A stretch of DNA of 64,000 nucleotides from Arthrobacter sp. 260 (GTDB taxonomy: Bacteria > Actinomycetota > Actinomycetes > Actinomycetales > Micrococcaceae). The position numbers were made by a program, and so were the translations under genes. The stretch lies in the NCBI RefSeq assembly GCF_013116745.1, contig NZ_JABFOE010000001.1:1-64000 (forward strand), given 5' to 3'. Under the pieces are notes generated by a model, which saw only the letters and a program-made list of their open reading frames with translations, ran no database searches and was not told where the DNA came from. Shown here piece by piece: positions 52,108 to 61,203 of the stretch. Position 1 is the stretch's first letter, and each line of letters begins with the position of its first letter.

Positions 52108-52863
52108 ATGAGCGATCCCGGAGTAGCAATTGTCATTGAGGACGATGACGATGTGCGGAACCTGGTCGACGCTGTTCTCACCCAGTCCGGCTTCGAGGTT
52201 CATTCGGCGGGTCTGGGACGCGAGGGTGTTGAACTGGTCGCCCAGCACAGCGCCACGATAGTGACCCTTGACGTGGGGCTCCCTGACATTGACGGCTACG
52301 AGGTGCTCCGACGGATTCGTTCGACGAGCGATTGTTATGTATTGATGCTCACCGCCCGCACTGACGAACTCGACACTTTGACGGCACTGCAATCCGGGGC
52401 CGACGACTTCATCACCAAACCGTTTCGCCCGCGGGAACTGAGGGCACGGATCGCCGCGATGCTTCGCCGCCCGCGAGGCCAGGGCCCGATCGGTGCAAGC
52501 GCCGCGCCCCTGGAAACGGTCGATAGCGAGTCTGGACTGTTGAAGCACAACGGGCTGACGCTCGACCACGAGACTCGGACGGCCAGCCTTCCAGGTACCA
52601 CACTCAGCCTGACCCGCAGCGAATTCGACCTACTGCATGACTTGCTGCGCAGCGGAGGGGCGGTTCGCACGAAGGCCAACCTGGTAAGAGTGGTGCGCGG
52701 GCACCATTACCGGGACGATGCCTTCATCAGTGACGCCGACGAACGGGCGGTCGAAGTCCACATGGGCAATCTGCGAAGAAAACTGGGTGAGGACTCGCGG
52801 GAACCGAAGTGGCTGCTCACGGTCCGCGGCGTCGGCTACCGGCTGGCGCCCCGCCAGGACTGA
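52108..52863 (+). CDS. OmpR-family response regulator
   Basis: 251 residues. The receiver has an acidic cluster IEDDDDVRN, the phosphoacceptor aspartate in VTLDVGLPDIDGYE near residue 55, and the lysine in DFITKPFRPREL. The winged helix follows at about 150-248 (LSLTRSEFDLLHDLLRSGGA, ending LLTVRGVGYRLAPRQ). It should bind DNA as a dimer when phosphorylated by the divergent kinase. Targets may include the ABC and FtsX operon nearby; that is inference. It converges with the Hpt-like gene, with a 32-nt gap. Confidence 0.95.
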   Translation: MSDPGVAIVIEDDDDVRNLVDAVLTQSGFEVHSAGLGREGVELVAQHSATIVTLDVGLPDIDGYEVLRRIRSTSDCYVLMLTARTDELDTLTALQSGADDFITKPFRPRELRARIAAMLRRPRGQGPIGASAAPLETVDSESGLLKHNGLTLDHETRTASLPGTTLSLTRSEFDLLHDLLRSGGAVRTKANLVRVVRGHHYRDDAFISDADERAVEVHMGNLRRKLGEDSREPKWLLTVRGVGYRLAPRQD

Positions 52864-52895
52864 ACCGCCCGAACTGTGTCGTTGTGCCCCGATCG

Positions 52896-53297
52896 TCACC
52901 CGGGAGTCTCCTCGTCGCTGGCCGCTTCCCCGCCGAGCAACAGTTCTTCGGTAGTCTCCAGAGCGCAGGAGTTCAGACGGGGCAGCAGCTCTGCGGCCGC
53001 TGAAAACTCGTCGACCCTGATCAGGTCCTCCACGCCGGAAGCCAGCTGGGCGAGCCTGACCGCGCCCACCATCGTCGAAGTGGTCTTGATGCTGAGAATG
53101 GCATCCAGTGCGCTGACACTGTTGCACTGCTCAATGTCGGTGGACAGCCGCAGGTACCTTTCATCCCAGGCCTGAACGAACTCGAGGACAAACGATCTCA
53201 CGGCTGTCGGATGGTCGAGGTGGTCCTGCAGGCGGTCAAGCGTTTCGCGGTCAACAAGGGGAAGTCGTCTGCGTTCCGGGACGGTCACGGCTCGCAT
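52896..53297 (-). CDS. degenerate Hpt-domain protein (no phospho-His)
   Basis: 133 residues, predicted all-helical. The segment LSIKTTSTMVGAVRLAQL (68-85) aligns with the Hpt signature H-x-x-K-G-(A/S)-(A/S)-x-x-x-G-A-x-x-L, keeping Lys71, Gly78 and the spaced leucines. The phosphoacceptor position is Leu68 (CTC) rather than His, and the Gly after Lys is Thr. It lies beside a kinase and a regulator on the same strand as the downstream kinase. It may be a non-phosphorylatable binding partner. The domain call rests on pattern alone. Confidence 0.65.
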   Translation of the reverse strand: MRAVTVPERRRLPLVDRETLDRLQDHLDHPTAVRSFVLEFVQAWDERYLRLSTDIEQCNSVSALDAILSIKTTSTMVGAVRLAQLASGVEDLIRVDEFSAAAELLPRLNSCALETTEELLLGGEAASDEETPG

Positions 53298-53478
53298 TTC
53301 GCGGAATCCGCCGCAGACGCAGCCACCGAAATTGCCATGATCACCGCCTCACGCCCGGCGTAGCCTATCTTCAACATTTCCCAAGGATACGTTCGAAATA
53401 CCCGGTTGGGGTGCCTCCGCCGAGACCCTGCGGAAAAGCTTCGTCATTCCTACAAATGGAGCGGATCAAGCGCCGGTT

Positions 53479-54195
53479 TTACCGCAACGACAGGTCCAGA
53501 TCGCGGACCAGTTCGCCGTCATGGAGCTCTACCAGTCGATCGGCCCGCTGGATCATGAGCGGATCGTGGGTCGAGACCACCGCAGCGACCTGTTGGGTGT
53601 GGACGAGGTCACTGATGAGGTCCATCATCGTTCCGGCAGTGACACTGTCCAGCTGACCGGTGGGCTCATCAGCGATCAGCACCCGGGGACGATTGGCCAG
53701 CGCCCGTGCCAGCCCAACGCGTTGCTGTTGACCCCCCGAGAGTTCGGCGGGACGTTGGTGGTGGTGATCGGCGAGGCCAACCAGATCCAGGAGTTCGTCC
53801 ACCCGGGCCCGCCGTTCAGCGACGGGAAGCCCGATCAGCCGCATCGGGACCTCGACGTTTTCCGCCGCCGACAGGATGGAGATCAGCCCGAAGGACTGGA
53901 AAACAAATCCCACCTTGGTCTGGCGCAGCGCCACCCGTTCGTCCTCGCTGAGAATGGTTAGGTCACGGTCACCGAGGAACACCGTGCCGCTGTCGGGTTC
54001 ATCCAGCCCACCGAGACAGTTCAGCAGGGTGGTCTTGCCCGAGCCGGAGCGGCCACGGACCACCAGCAGCTCACCGGGAAAGACGCTCAGGCTCACGTCG
54101 CGACAGGCATGGACCGCAGCACTCCCCACGCCGTAGGTGCGGTGCAGCGATGAGGCGCGCAGGGCGGGAACTGAGTCGTTCGGGAGGACGGTCAT
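53479..54195 (-). CDS. ABC transporter ATPase (MacB/LolD type)
   Basis: 238 residues. Walker A is RGRSGSGKTTLLNCLGG (about 47-63), then the Q-loop VFQSFGLIS, signature LSGGQQQRVGLARAL, Walker B VLIADEPTGQLDS and the switch His in VVSTHD. This is the subfamily that pairs with FtsX-like permeases. The ATG overlaps the stop of the other ATPase (54192-54195). It is the last gene of a four-gene unit. A 181-nt stretch with no visible feature separates it from the Hpt-like gene. Confidence 0.94.
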   Translation of the reverse strand: MTVLPNDSVPALRASSLHRTYGVGSAAVHACRDVSLSVFPGELLVVRGRSGSGKTTLLNCLGGLDEPDSGTVFLGDRDLTILSEDERVALRQTKVGFVFQSFGLISILSAAENVEVPMRLIGLPVAERRARVDELLDLVGLADHHHQRPAELSGGQQQRVGLARALANRPRVLIADEPTGQLDSVTAGTMMDLISDLVHTQQVAAVVSTHDPLMIQRADRLVELHDGELVRDLDLSLR

Positions 54196-55097
54196 GGGGT
54201 GTCCTTGGTGGTGGTCACAGCAGGGATGGCATTGTCAGGGGTCGCCGGGGCCACCCGCACATGGTCGTCCTCCAGACCGAGACGGACCCGATCCCGAATA
54301 TCCAGGGACCGCATGAAGTCCTGGGGCAGCTGGAGCCTCCCCACCCGGTCGATGACCGCGAACTCTTCAGCGATTAGATGATGATCACCGTTGTCAGCGG
54401 TACCTGAACGGCGCAGGGTCTCGGTGGAACAACGCCCGTCGCGGATCTGGACCGTCCGTTTCACATGCTCCGAAACTGCCGGATCGTGGGTAACGATTAG
54501 GGTGGTGGTTCCCAGCCCTTCATTGACGGACCGCATGGCCTCGAGCACATCGGCTGAGGTCTGTTCGTCGAGTTCACCGGTGGGCTCGTCGGCAAGGATG
54601 ACGCGGGGCGAGTTGGCTATCGCGACGGCGATCGCCACCCGCTGCTGCTCGCCTCCGGAAAGCTGTGCCGGTGTGCGATCGCCGCAGTACCCGACGCCCG
54701 TCAGTTCCAGCAGCTCGGCGACCCTCAGTTTCCGGTCCTTCCGCCCCGAGATGGTCATGGGCAGAGCCACGTTCTCCGCGGCGGTCAGGTAGGGCAGCAG
54801 GTTCCGGGGGGTTTGCTGCCAGACGAAGCCAACAGTGTCCCGCTGGTACGCCGAGCGGGCGGTCCTCGTCAGGTCCGACAGGTCCACCCCCGCAACCCGT
54901 GCGGTCCCGGCGGTGGGCGTGTCCAGGCCAGACAGGATGGTGAGCAGGGTCGACTTTCCAGACCCGGAGGCCCCAATGAGCGCCGTCATTTCACCTGGCT
55001 GCACCGTCAGGTTCAATCCCTGGAGGGCCTGCACCTCGATACCGTCGCCACGGAAGATCCGGACCACGTCCTCACAGAGGATGTCGGGGGTGTCCAT
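54192..55097 (-). CDS. ABC transporter ATPase with AbrB-like C-terminus
   Basis: 301 residues. Walker A is GASGSGKST (42-50), the Q-loop is FVWQQTPRNL, the signature LSGGEQQRVAIAVAI, Walker B VILADEPTGELDE and the switch VTHD. After the ATPase, at about 235-285, comes AVIDRVGRLQLPQDFMRSLD followed by IRDRVRLGLEDDHVRVAP. This has the V-D-x-x-G-R-x-x-L-P and L-x-I-x-D-x-V pattern of AbrB/SpoVT-like swapped-hairpin domains. GGAAGGA precedes the ATG. It lies 19 nt after the second permease. The extension may dimerise or tether the ATPase; its function is unknown. Confidence 0.9.
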   Translation of the reverse strand: MDTPDILCEDVVRIFRGDGIEVQALQGLNLTVQPGEMTALIGASGSGKSTLLTILSGLDTPTAGTARVAGVDLSDLTRTARSAYQRDTVGFVWQQTPRNLLPYLTAAENVALPMTISGRKDRKLRVAELLELTGVGYCGDRTPAQLSGGEQQRVAIAVAIANSPRVILADEPTGELDEQTSADVLEAMRSVNEGLGTTTLIVTHDPAVSEHVKRTVQIRDGRCSTETLRRSGTADNGDHHLIAEEFAVIDRVGRLQLPQDFMRSLDIRDRVRLGLEDDHVRVAPATPDNAIPAVTTTKDTP

Positions 55098-55116
55098 ACG
55101 GTTGTCCTTCCAGAGA

Positions 55117-57864
55117 TCAATGGCTGTCGGTCATGCGAAGTACAGTCGCTACCCGCTGTCTCCGGCCAACGGCGACGGCGGCAGCGATCGAGAACGCGGT
55201 CACGGCGAGGAATCCCGCCAGCAACCACAGAGTCAGCGTGATATCCACGGTAATACCGGGTTGCGGCCCACCACCGGTAAAAGCGGCGAGGTCAATGCTG
55301 TCAAGGATGAGCAGGGGAAGTATGAAACCGAGCAGCGTGCCAGCGACCAAGGCCGCCGCCGCTATCGGTCCCAGCTCCCAGAGGAGAAGTGCGCCGTCGC
55401 GTTGGCGCGGGAAACCGAGGGTCCGCAACAAAGCGAGGAGACGATTCCGCGCTGGCGCGTTGACCACCGACGTCATCACGATGGTGAGGGCGCAGAGCAC
55501 CCCCATGAACACGATTACTGTCCACAAACCCGCCTGCAGGCCAGCGCCCGATGGCGAACCGAGCGTCAGTTCCTCGAACTCGGCGGGCGTCTGGATCAGT
55601 AGCGGGGTGGGGGTGACACCCGCGATTGCCTCCCGGATCGCCGCGTCGTCGGCAGCCGGGGCCAGGTCAAGGAACACCACTGATGGTTCGAAGGTCCGCT
55701 CGTCGAGGGCGTTGACCGCAGCGGTGCTCACCAGCAGCCAGTTTGAACCGGTGGCCAACGTGATCTGTTCGGGGCCGGTACCCACAATGTTGATGGGGCG
55801 CGCTGCGTTGCGGTAGTTGAGGGTTCCGTTGCTTCCCGGCGTGAGTCCCACGGCTGACGACATCAGGACGGGCAGGGTCCCCCCGGCAGCCGGACGCTCA
55901 AGGAGCCCCAGCAGGTCGGTGGGGAACGCACCAGCCGACCCCTGCTGGGCGATCCTCACCTCGGCGGGATCAATGGCGAGGACGCGGACCAGCGAATTCT
56001 CACCGGCCGCGCTGTCGCGGACCCGCAGCTGTCCCAGGTCCGAGACACCCGCGATGTTCTCTACACCCTCCAGTTCCCGGATTTTCTCCACCGACTGGGC
56101 TGACAGTGGCGAACCCTGGATCCTCAGGTCGGCGCCGACGCCGTGCTGTGCAGCGTCGGTGACACCCGCGCGGAAGGTGGAGAGCAGCACGCCGGCGAAT
56201 ACGACGACCGCCAACCCCACGATCAGCGCCAGGACCGGCAGTAGCCCACCGCCCGGCGAGCGGAGGGCGCGTACGGCGCCCAGATATCCGATCAGACCGG
56301 GAGCGCCCTGCTGGTGCTTCGCGTACCGGGCGAGTGGCAGCGGGTAGAGCCGGAGGACGAGGACACAGGCGGCCAACGTGATCAACAGGGGAGTGGCCGA
56401 GAGCAGCGGGTCAACCGCCCCCAGGTCCAGGACCCGCTGGTCGATGCCCCGCTGAAACATCAGAATCGTTGCGGTGGTCGCCAGACCGACGACGAGCGCC
56501 TCCAGAGCGAGCCGCCAGCGACGCCGCGTTTTCGCAGTGCTCCCGCCGCCCGTCCCACGGACTGCGGCCGGCGGATGGGGCAGAGCCAGCAGCACTGCCG
56601 GAACCAGAGCGGCAACCACCGCCCAGGCAAAGTGCAGGGGGTTGAAGGGGACCGGGATAGCCACCGCCGCGAGCAGCGCTCCGAGAACAGCAGCGGGAAT
56701 ACCAAGGACCAATCCCTCACCCCCGAGAATAGTTCTGAGCTGGGTAGCGGAGGCACCCCGGGCGCCCGCCAGTTCCACGGCCGTGCGTCGCCGGTCGACG
56801 ACGAGGCGGACGGCTACGGCCGCTGTGGCCAGGCAGACCCCCAGCGGGCCGGAGGCCAGCAGTGCAAGGATCTGGTTAGTCGATGCGGCACGCTGCGTCG
56901 ACTCGGCCATTAGGGCGGGCGCACCCGAGTTGAACTGGGCCGTCTGGTTCGGGCTGGTGCTCGGGATAGCGTGCGGCGCTCCGACGGCCTGGCGCAGCTG
57001 GGCCTCGATCAGCGGGGCAGCGGCTGCCTCCAGCCGGGACCCGTCCAGCGGCAACCACATGGTGGTCTGGGTGCGCTCAGTCATCCCGAAGGTGGGGGCA
57101 AACGCATCGGGGCTGACGACAGCAGTCGCCGTGACGAGGGTTCCAGTGTTCGGGTTTATCTCCTCCACAGCGGTCAGGAGGTCGGTATTGATGGTCCAGT
57201 AGGGATCGGCTGCGTCCCTGGGGTCGTAAGTGCCGGTGAGCAACACCGGCCGGTCGGGCGGAAGGTCGACGTCGTTGAATGAGCGCAGGACAGCACCGGG
57301 GCGTTCCTCGCCGACCTCCCACCCCGCGGCAGCAGCGGAATCGGCGGACAGGAGGATCTCGAGGGGTTCCGTCCCCGGATCGTCAAGACTGAGCGGGCCG
57401 GGCAAAGACCCGGAGCTCAACTCGATATGATCCAGGATCAGCGGATCGGCGGCATAGTTCAGGTCGACACTGAAGATGCCGGTGGGGAAGGGCCCGCGGA
57501 TCACTGACTCGAATCCGGTCACCTTCCAGCGGGCATCCCCGGCCATGCCGCGCAATGGCTGGGGCAGGTCGTCGCGAATCCGGTCCAGCGTGGTGGCGAG
57601 CTGGGTCGTGGCGCCGGGATTCGTTCCGTCAAAACCCGCGTCCAGGTCGGTGAGGGGCGGGGGCGCGGACAGGTACCCGATGAAGTCCCGTTGGCTGCCT
57701 GTTGCCGAACCGAGAGTCTGTCGCAGGTCCTGTGCATACATTGCGTCAATGGCGCGCGGCCACATGGTGAGGATGCCCGAGACCACGAGGACAATCACTG
57801 CCAAGAGAATCGACGGGCCCCGGTAGTGGCGGAACTGGCGGCGTAGCAACAGGAAGAGGCTCAT
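55117..57864 (-). CDS. large FtsX-family ABC permease (second)
   Basis: 915 residues from the ATG at 57864, which overlaps the stop of the first permease (ATGA); an open frame 15 codons longer is not needed. One N-terminal helix (about 17-37) is followed by a large extracytoplasmic region (to about 330), a group of helices in the middle containing the RGASATQLRTILGGEGLVLG cytosolic pattern of FtsX proteins, a second extracytoplasmic region and a C-terminal helix group. This is the double-FtsX plan of large MacB/LolC-related permeases. The substrate is unknown. Probably forms a heterodimer with the first permease. Confidence 0.88.
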   Translation of the reverse strand: MSLFLLLRRQFRHYRGPSILLAVIVLVVSGILTMWPRAIDAMYAQDLRQTLGSATGSQRDFIGYLSAPPPLTDLDAGFDGTNPGATTQLATTLDRIRDDLPQPLRGMAGDARWKVTGFESVIRGPFPTGIFSVDLNYAADPLILDHIELSSGSLPGPLSLDDPGTEPLEILLSADSAAAAGWEVGEERPGAVLRSFNDVDLPPDRPVLLTGTYDPRDAADPYWTINTDLLTAVEEINPNTGTLVTATAVVSPDAFAPTFGMTERTQTTMWLPLDGSRLEAAAAPLIEAQLRQAVGAPHAIPSTSPNQTAQFNSGAPALMAESTQRAASTNQILALLASGPLGVCLATAAVAVRLVVDRRRTAVELAGARGASATQLRTILGGEGLVLGIPAAVLGALLAAVAIPVPFNPLHFAWAVVAALVPAVLLALPHPPAAVRGTGGGSTAKTRRRWRLALEALVVGLATTATILMFQRGIDQRVLDLGAVDPLLSATPLLITLAACVLVLRLYPLPLARYAKHQQGAPGLIGYLGAVRALRSPGGGLLPVLALIVGLAVVVFAGVLLSTFRAGVTDAAQHGVGADLRIQGSPLSAQSVEKIRELEGVENIAGVSDLGQLRVRDSAAGENSLVRVLAIDPAEVRIAQQGSAGAFPTDLLGLLERPAAGGTLPVLMSSAVGLTPGSNGTLNYRNAARPINIVGTGPEQITLATGSNWLLVSTAAVNALDERTFEPSVVFLDLAPAADDAAIREAIAGVTPTPLLIQTPAEFEELTLGSPSGAGLQAGLWTVIVFMGVLCALTIVMTSVVNAPARNRLLALLRTLGFPRQRDGALLLWELGPIAAAALVAGTLLGFILPLLILDSIDLAAFTGGGPQPGITVDITLTLWLLAGFLAVTAFSIAAAVAVGRRQRVATVLRMTDSH

Positions 57865-60800
57865 CCGGTGACCCGTCCCGGCACCGGCGCACTCATGGCC
57901 TGATGCCACACCCGCGATCCGTAATACCAGGCTGCTCCAGCCACCGCGAGACCTTGCGCCAGGAGAATGGCGACCAGCGGGACGACGGCGAGCCGCAACG
58001 GCGCGCGCAGCGTATCAGCGGCCCCCACTAGCACCGCCTCAGCGAGGGGTCCCACCAGAAGGGCCGATACGGCGGCTCCGGCCATCACCCCCAGCACGAT
58101 GGCGGCCGCGCTTACCGCCTGCAACTCTCCCCGCCTGCCACGCGCCTGGCTGCGGGCAGCGAGCCCTACCGCCCGGAGCACTGCGACTTCCTCGGCGCGC
58201 GCACGAACCAAAGCAATCACACATGCCATCAGGGCGACGAAGCTGATAGCCAGGGATCCACCGGTGCCGAGCCACAGGGCAGTAGTACCGGGAGCCAGGA
58301 ACTGCGCGCTGGTATCGGTGTTCGCGGTGTCAATTAGTGCGCCGGTGCCCCTGGAAGCGGTGGCAGCAGCGGCTGCGGCCGATTCCGCGGCAGCCGGGTT
58401 GGCTGCGCCCAGCCAGAGTTCAGCGGGGCGGGGCTGCACCGAGGATTCGCCCAGCATCGCCTGGCCGTAGGCCTGCAGATCGACCATCACCGCGGCCGAT
58501 GCGGTGGTGCCGGGGACCACCGGCACTTCCGCACTGATCAACGCCTCCAGCTCAACCCCGCCGAGACGAAGCGTTGTCTCGTCTCCCACCCCGAGGTCGA
58601 GGATCCGCAGGAGGGCGGTTGTGGCCGCTACCGGCACCGGCGGTTGCGACAGCGGATCAGGCATCAGGCGGGCACCAACCCGTCCAGCCTGGAACTGGTC
58701 TCCCGGAAAGACAACGCCCACCCCGGCGGGCAGATTGGAGAGAGCCAGCAGACCGGAGGGGATAGCACTGGGGGCCAGCCCGATGCTGGAGTTCCCCTCG
58801 AATCCCGAGGGGCCGGTGCCTCCACCCAGGTTACCGGTGAGGCCCCTCAGCTCAATGGAATACCCCCGAGGTTCACTTCCGGGAGGGATGATGAAATCGA
58901 TTGCAGCCACCCGCATCAGCTCCAGCCCTGCCGGCAGGCCGACGGTCAGGACATGCTCCTGAGCCTCGGCGACGGGCAATCTGATCGAGCCAGCTTCGAC
59001 GGGAACAAGCTGCCCGGTGGTGTCCAGAAGCCAGACAGTGAGCGCAGCATTCCGGCTGGCCCCGGGTGATCCGTCCCCTCCGGTAGCGAGGGGCGAGGTG
59101 CGGAGGTCCAGTTCCAGGGTGCTTGTCCCCGCCAGCAGCTCAAAGTCCGGAGTGGTGGGCGTCGGCCGCGGTGTCAATGCCGCCGCCACGCGCCCAACGT
59201 CGAACGGGCTGGAGCTTTCGCCGAGGAGACCACTCAGCTCCCCGGAGTCCAGGGCGATGAGAGGAACATCCTCCGACCCGATTTTCGCTGGACCCCGGTA
59301 TACCCTCGACGCTGTCGACACACCGTCCAGGGCGGCAAAAGTCCCCACATCGGTGATATCTCCTGCCCCAATAATGCTCAACGGGCCGGGAACACTGACA
59401 CGGACGGCCGACCCATTGGCCAGATGTGCTGCAGCCCGTTGGGAGGACGCCGCCGTCTCCGCGTACACAGCGGTGAAGGTAGCACCGCCGACGGTCAAGG
59501 AGATCAAGGCAATCGGAATCAGCTGTGAGGTGATCCTTCGCGACACCTGCATCGCGGCGAACGGAAGAGCGAACCCTGGACCGGCGATCAGGTGCCGTTC
59601 GGCTCCGCGCGCGGCCACAGACACAAGCACCAGGATGGTAGCCGTGAGTGCGAGCAGAAGCAGCGCAGGTGCGGGGGCAGCCAGCGGGTTGACGTCCACT
59701 CGCCCGTCCACCACCTGGGACAGCGGGGAGCCATAGAGAAGGAACTGCCACACTGACAGGCCGGCCAGAGCGACAACTCCCGCCAGCAGGCCGAACGAGG
59801 CAACCCGGGTACCGCGCCCGCCTTCGGGCTGCCCAACCATTCGCCGGGAGCGCAGCGCGGCAATCCAACCGGGCAGGACGAACGCTGCGGTCGCCACGGC
59901 AACGCAGGTCAGGGGAATTGGCCAGGTCGCCAGCGCGAACTCGGTGGCCGCGGGGACCCACCCGGTGGATGTGACCACGCCGGTACTCAGCAGCGGCACT
60001 GCTACAACCGCGGCTAACCAACCCCCCAGGGATCCTGCACTGGCCAGCGGGACGATTTCTAACGCGTTGAGGGCGGTGCGCTGGGTAGCGGACGCCCCCC
60101 GGGCAGCCACCAGGGAGTCCTCCACCGCTCGGGCGTTCGAGAGCAGACGGGCCACCTGGACCACAGTGACCGCACTGAGGACAGTGAGGAGCACCAATGC
60201 GACGGGGATGACCGCTTTCACGCTCTGGGTCGCCTCAGTAGCCGTCGCCAGGAGCTGACCGAGACCCCCCGACTGGATGAGGCCCCCGTTGCTGACCGTC
60301 CGGTCGCTTTGCATCATCCGTGGCAGGTCGGCGAGGCCGGCCGAAAGACCCGCCAGCCCGGCCGCCGACACAGTCGTCGCGTCAAGGGTGAAGACCCACT
60401 GCACCTTGCTCACCGCGGAGAATTCCTCAAGGTGGTGCCCCGGGACGGCCATGACAACAGGTTGCCCGGCCCCCGTGTTCGTGTCCGGCGACGGGACCGG
60501 GAGGAAGAAGGCGCCGTCGGCTCCGTCTGGCGCAACCAGCGCAACCGCCTCGACAGTGATGGGGCCCGACGCGCCGTCGACGACGAGAGTGTCACCCACC
60601 CTCAAGTCCAGAGTGGCGGCTGAAGTCTCGGAGATGGCTGCAGGCACGGGACCGGTCGGGGCATCGTCGTCGGTAGCTTCGCTGGAGGACGGTCCGAACG
60701 CGTCGAGTGTGCCCTCGATGAGGGCCGTGCGCTCCGAGGGGATCCACCCGAACGGGATGACGCCGAGATCGGCCGGAAGCGAGTCGTCGTCGACGGCGCG

Positions 60801-61106
60801 GGGATCGGCGTAGGGAACCGAGGCGATAGCCAGCCCATCGTCCAGGGAAAGATCACTAAACTTCGCGGCGGCGGCCTCCAGCTGGAGGGAAGCGTCGTCG
60901 GCGGCGGTGGTGGTGTGCAGCCGGAAGTAGTTGTCCTCGGTGAAGGTGCCACCGGCGATCTCCCGCAGAGCCCCAGTGGCAGCCAGTTGGGTGTGGCCCA
61001 CCACAGTGGAGAGGGAGGCAGCGATGAAGGCGATGGTGATGAGGATCAGGGTAAGGAGTCCACGTCGGGGGCCCGCGCGTCGCACAGCAAGCAGCCAGTG
61101 CGTCAT
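57861..61106 (-). CDS. very large FtsX-family ABC permease (first)
   Basis: 1081 residues, starting MTHWLLAVRRAGPRRGLLTL after GGGGAGA. An N-terminal helix (about 17-38), a large extracytoplasmic region (about 40-285), then helices with VVQVARLLSNARAVEDSLVA and RGASATQRTALNALE, a second long extracytoplasmic region (about 570-940) and C-terminal helices with ARAEEVAVLRAVGLAARSQA. Same double-FtsX architecture as its partner, but with larger outer domains. First gene of the unit with the second permease and both ATPases. Export, lipid handling or signal transmission are all possible. Confidence 0.88.
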   Translation of the reverse strand: MTHWLLAVRRAGPRRGLLTLILITIAFIAASLSTVVGHTQLAATGALREIAGGTFTEDNYFRLHTTTAADDASLQLEAAAAKFSDLSLDDGLAIASVPYADPRAVDDDSLPADLGVIPFGWIPSERTALIEGTLDAFGPSSSEATDDDAPTGPVPAAISETSAATLDLRVGDTLVVDGASGPITVEAVALVAPDGADGAFFLPVPSPDTNTGAGQPVVMAVPGHHLEEFSAVSKVQWVFTLDATTVSAAGLAGLSAGLADLPRMMQSDRTVSNGGLIQSGGLGQLLATATEATQSVKAVIPVALVLLTVLSAVTVVQVARLLSNARAVEDSLVAARGASATQRTALNALEIVPLASAGSLGGWLAAVVAVPLLSTGVVTSTGWVPAATEFALATWPIPLTCVAVATAAFVLPGWIAALRSRRMVGQPEGGRGTRVASFGLLAGVVALAGLSVWQFLLYGSPLSQVVDGRVDVNPLAAPAPALLLLALTATILVLVSVAARGAERHLIAGPGFALPFAAMQVSRRITSQLIPIALISLTVGGATFTAVYAETAASSQRAAAHLANGSAVRVSVPGPLSIIGAGDITDVGTFAALDGVSTASRVYRGPAKIGSEDVPLIALDSGELSGLLGESSSPFDVGRVAAALTPRPTPTTPDFELLAGTSTLELDLRTSPLATGGDGSPGASRNAALTVWLLDTTGQLVPVEAGSIRLPVAEAQEHVLTVGLPAGLELMRVAAIDFIIPPGSEPRGYSIELRGLTGNLGGGTGPSGFEGNSSIGLAPSAIPSGLLALSNLPAGVGVVFPGDQFQAGRVGARLMPDPLSQPPVPVAATTALLRILDLGVGDETTLRLGGVELEALISAEVPVVPGTTASAAVMVDLQAYGQAMLGESSVQPRPAELWLGAANPAAAESAAAAAATASRGTGALIDTANTDTSAQFLAPGTTALWLGTGGSLAISFVALMACVIALVRARAEEVAVLRAVGLAARSQARGRRGELQAVSAAAIVLGVMAGAAVSALLVGPLAEAVLVGAADTLRAPLRLAVVPLVAILLAQGLAVAGAAWYYGSRVWHQAMSAPVPGRVTG

Positions 61107-61203
61107 ATGCGTCTCCCCAATCCCCCAGACCGGAGCCGTAGGTGACGTAGACCACAGGCTCGTCCAGCCATCCTACAGAACTGCCGGGGAAGCCCCGCAG
61201 CCC

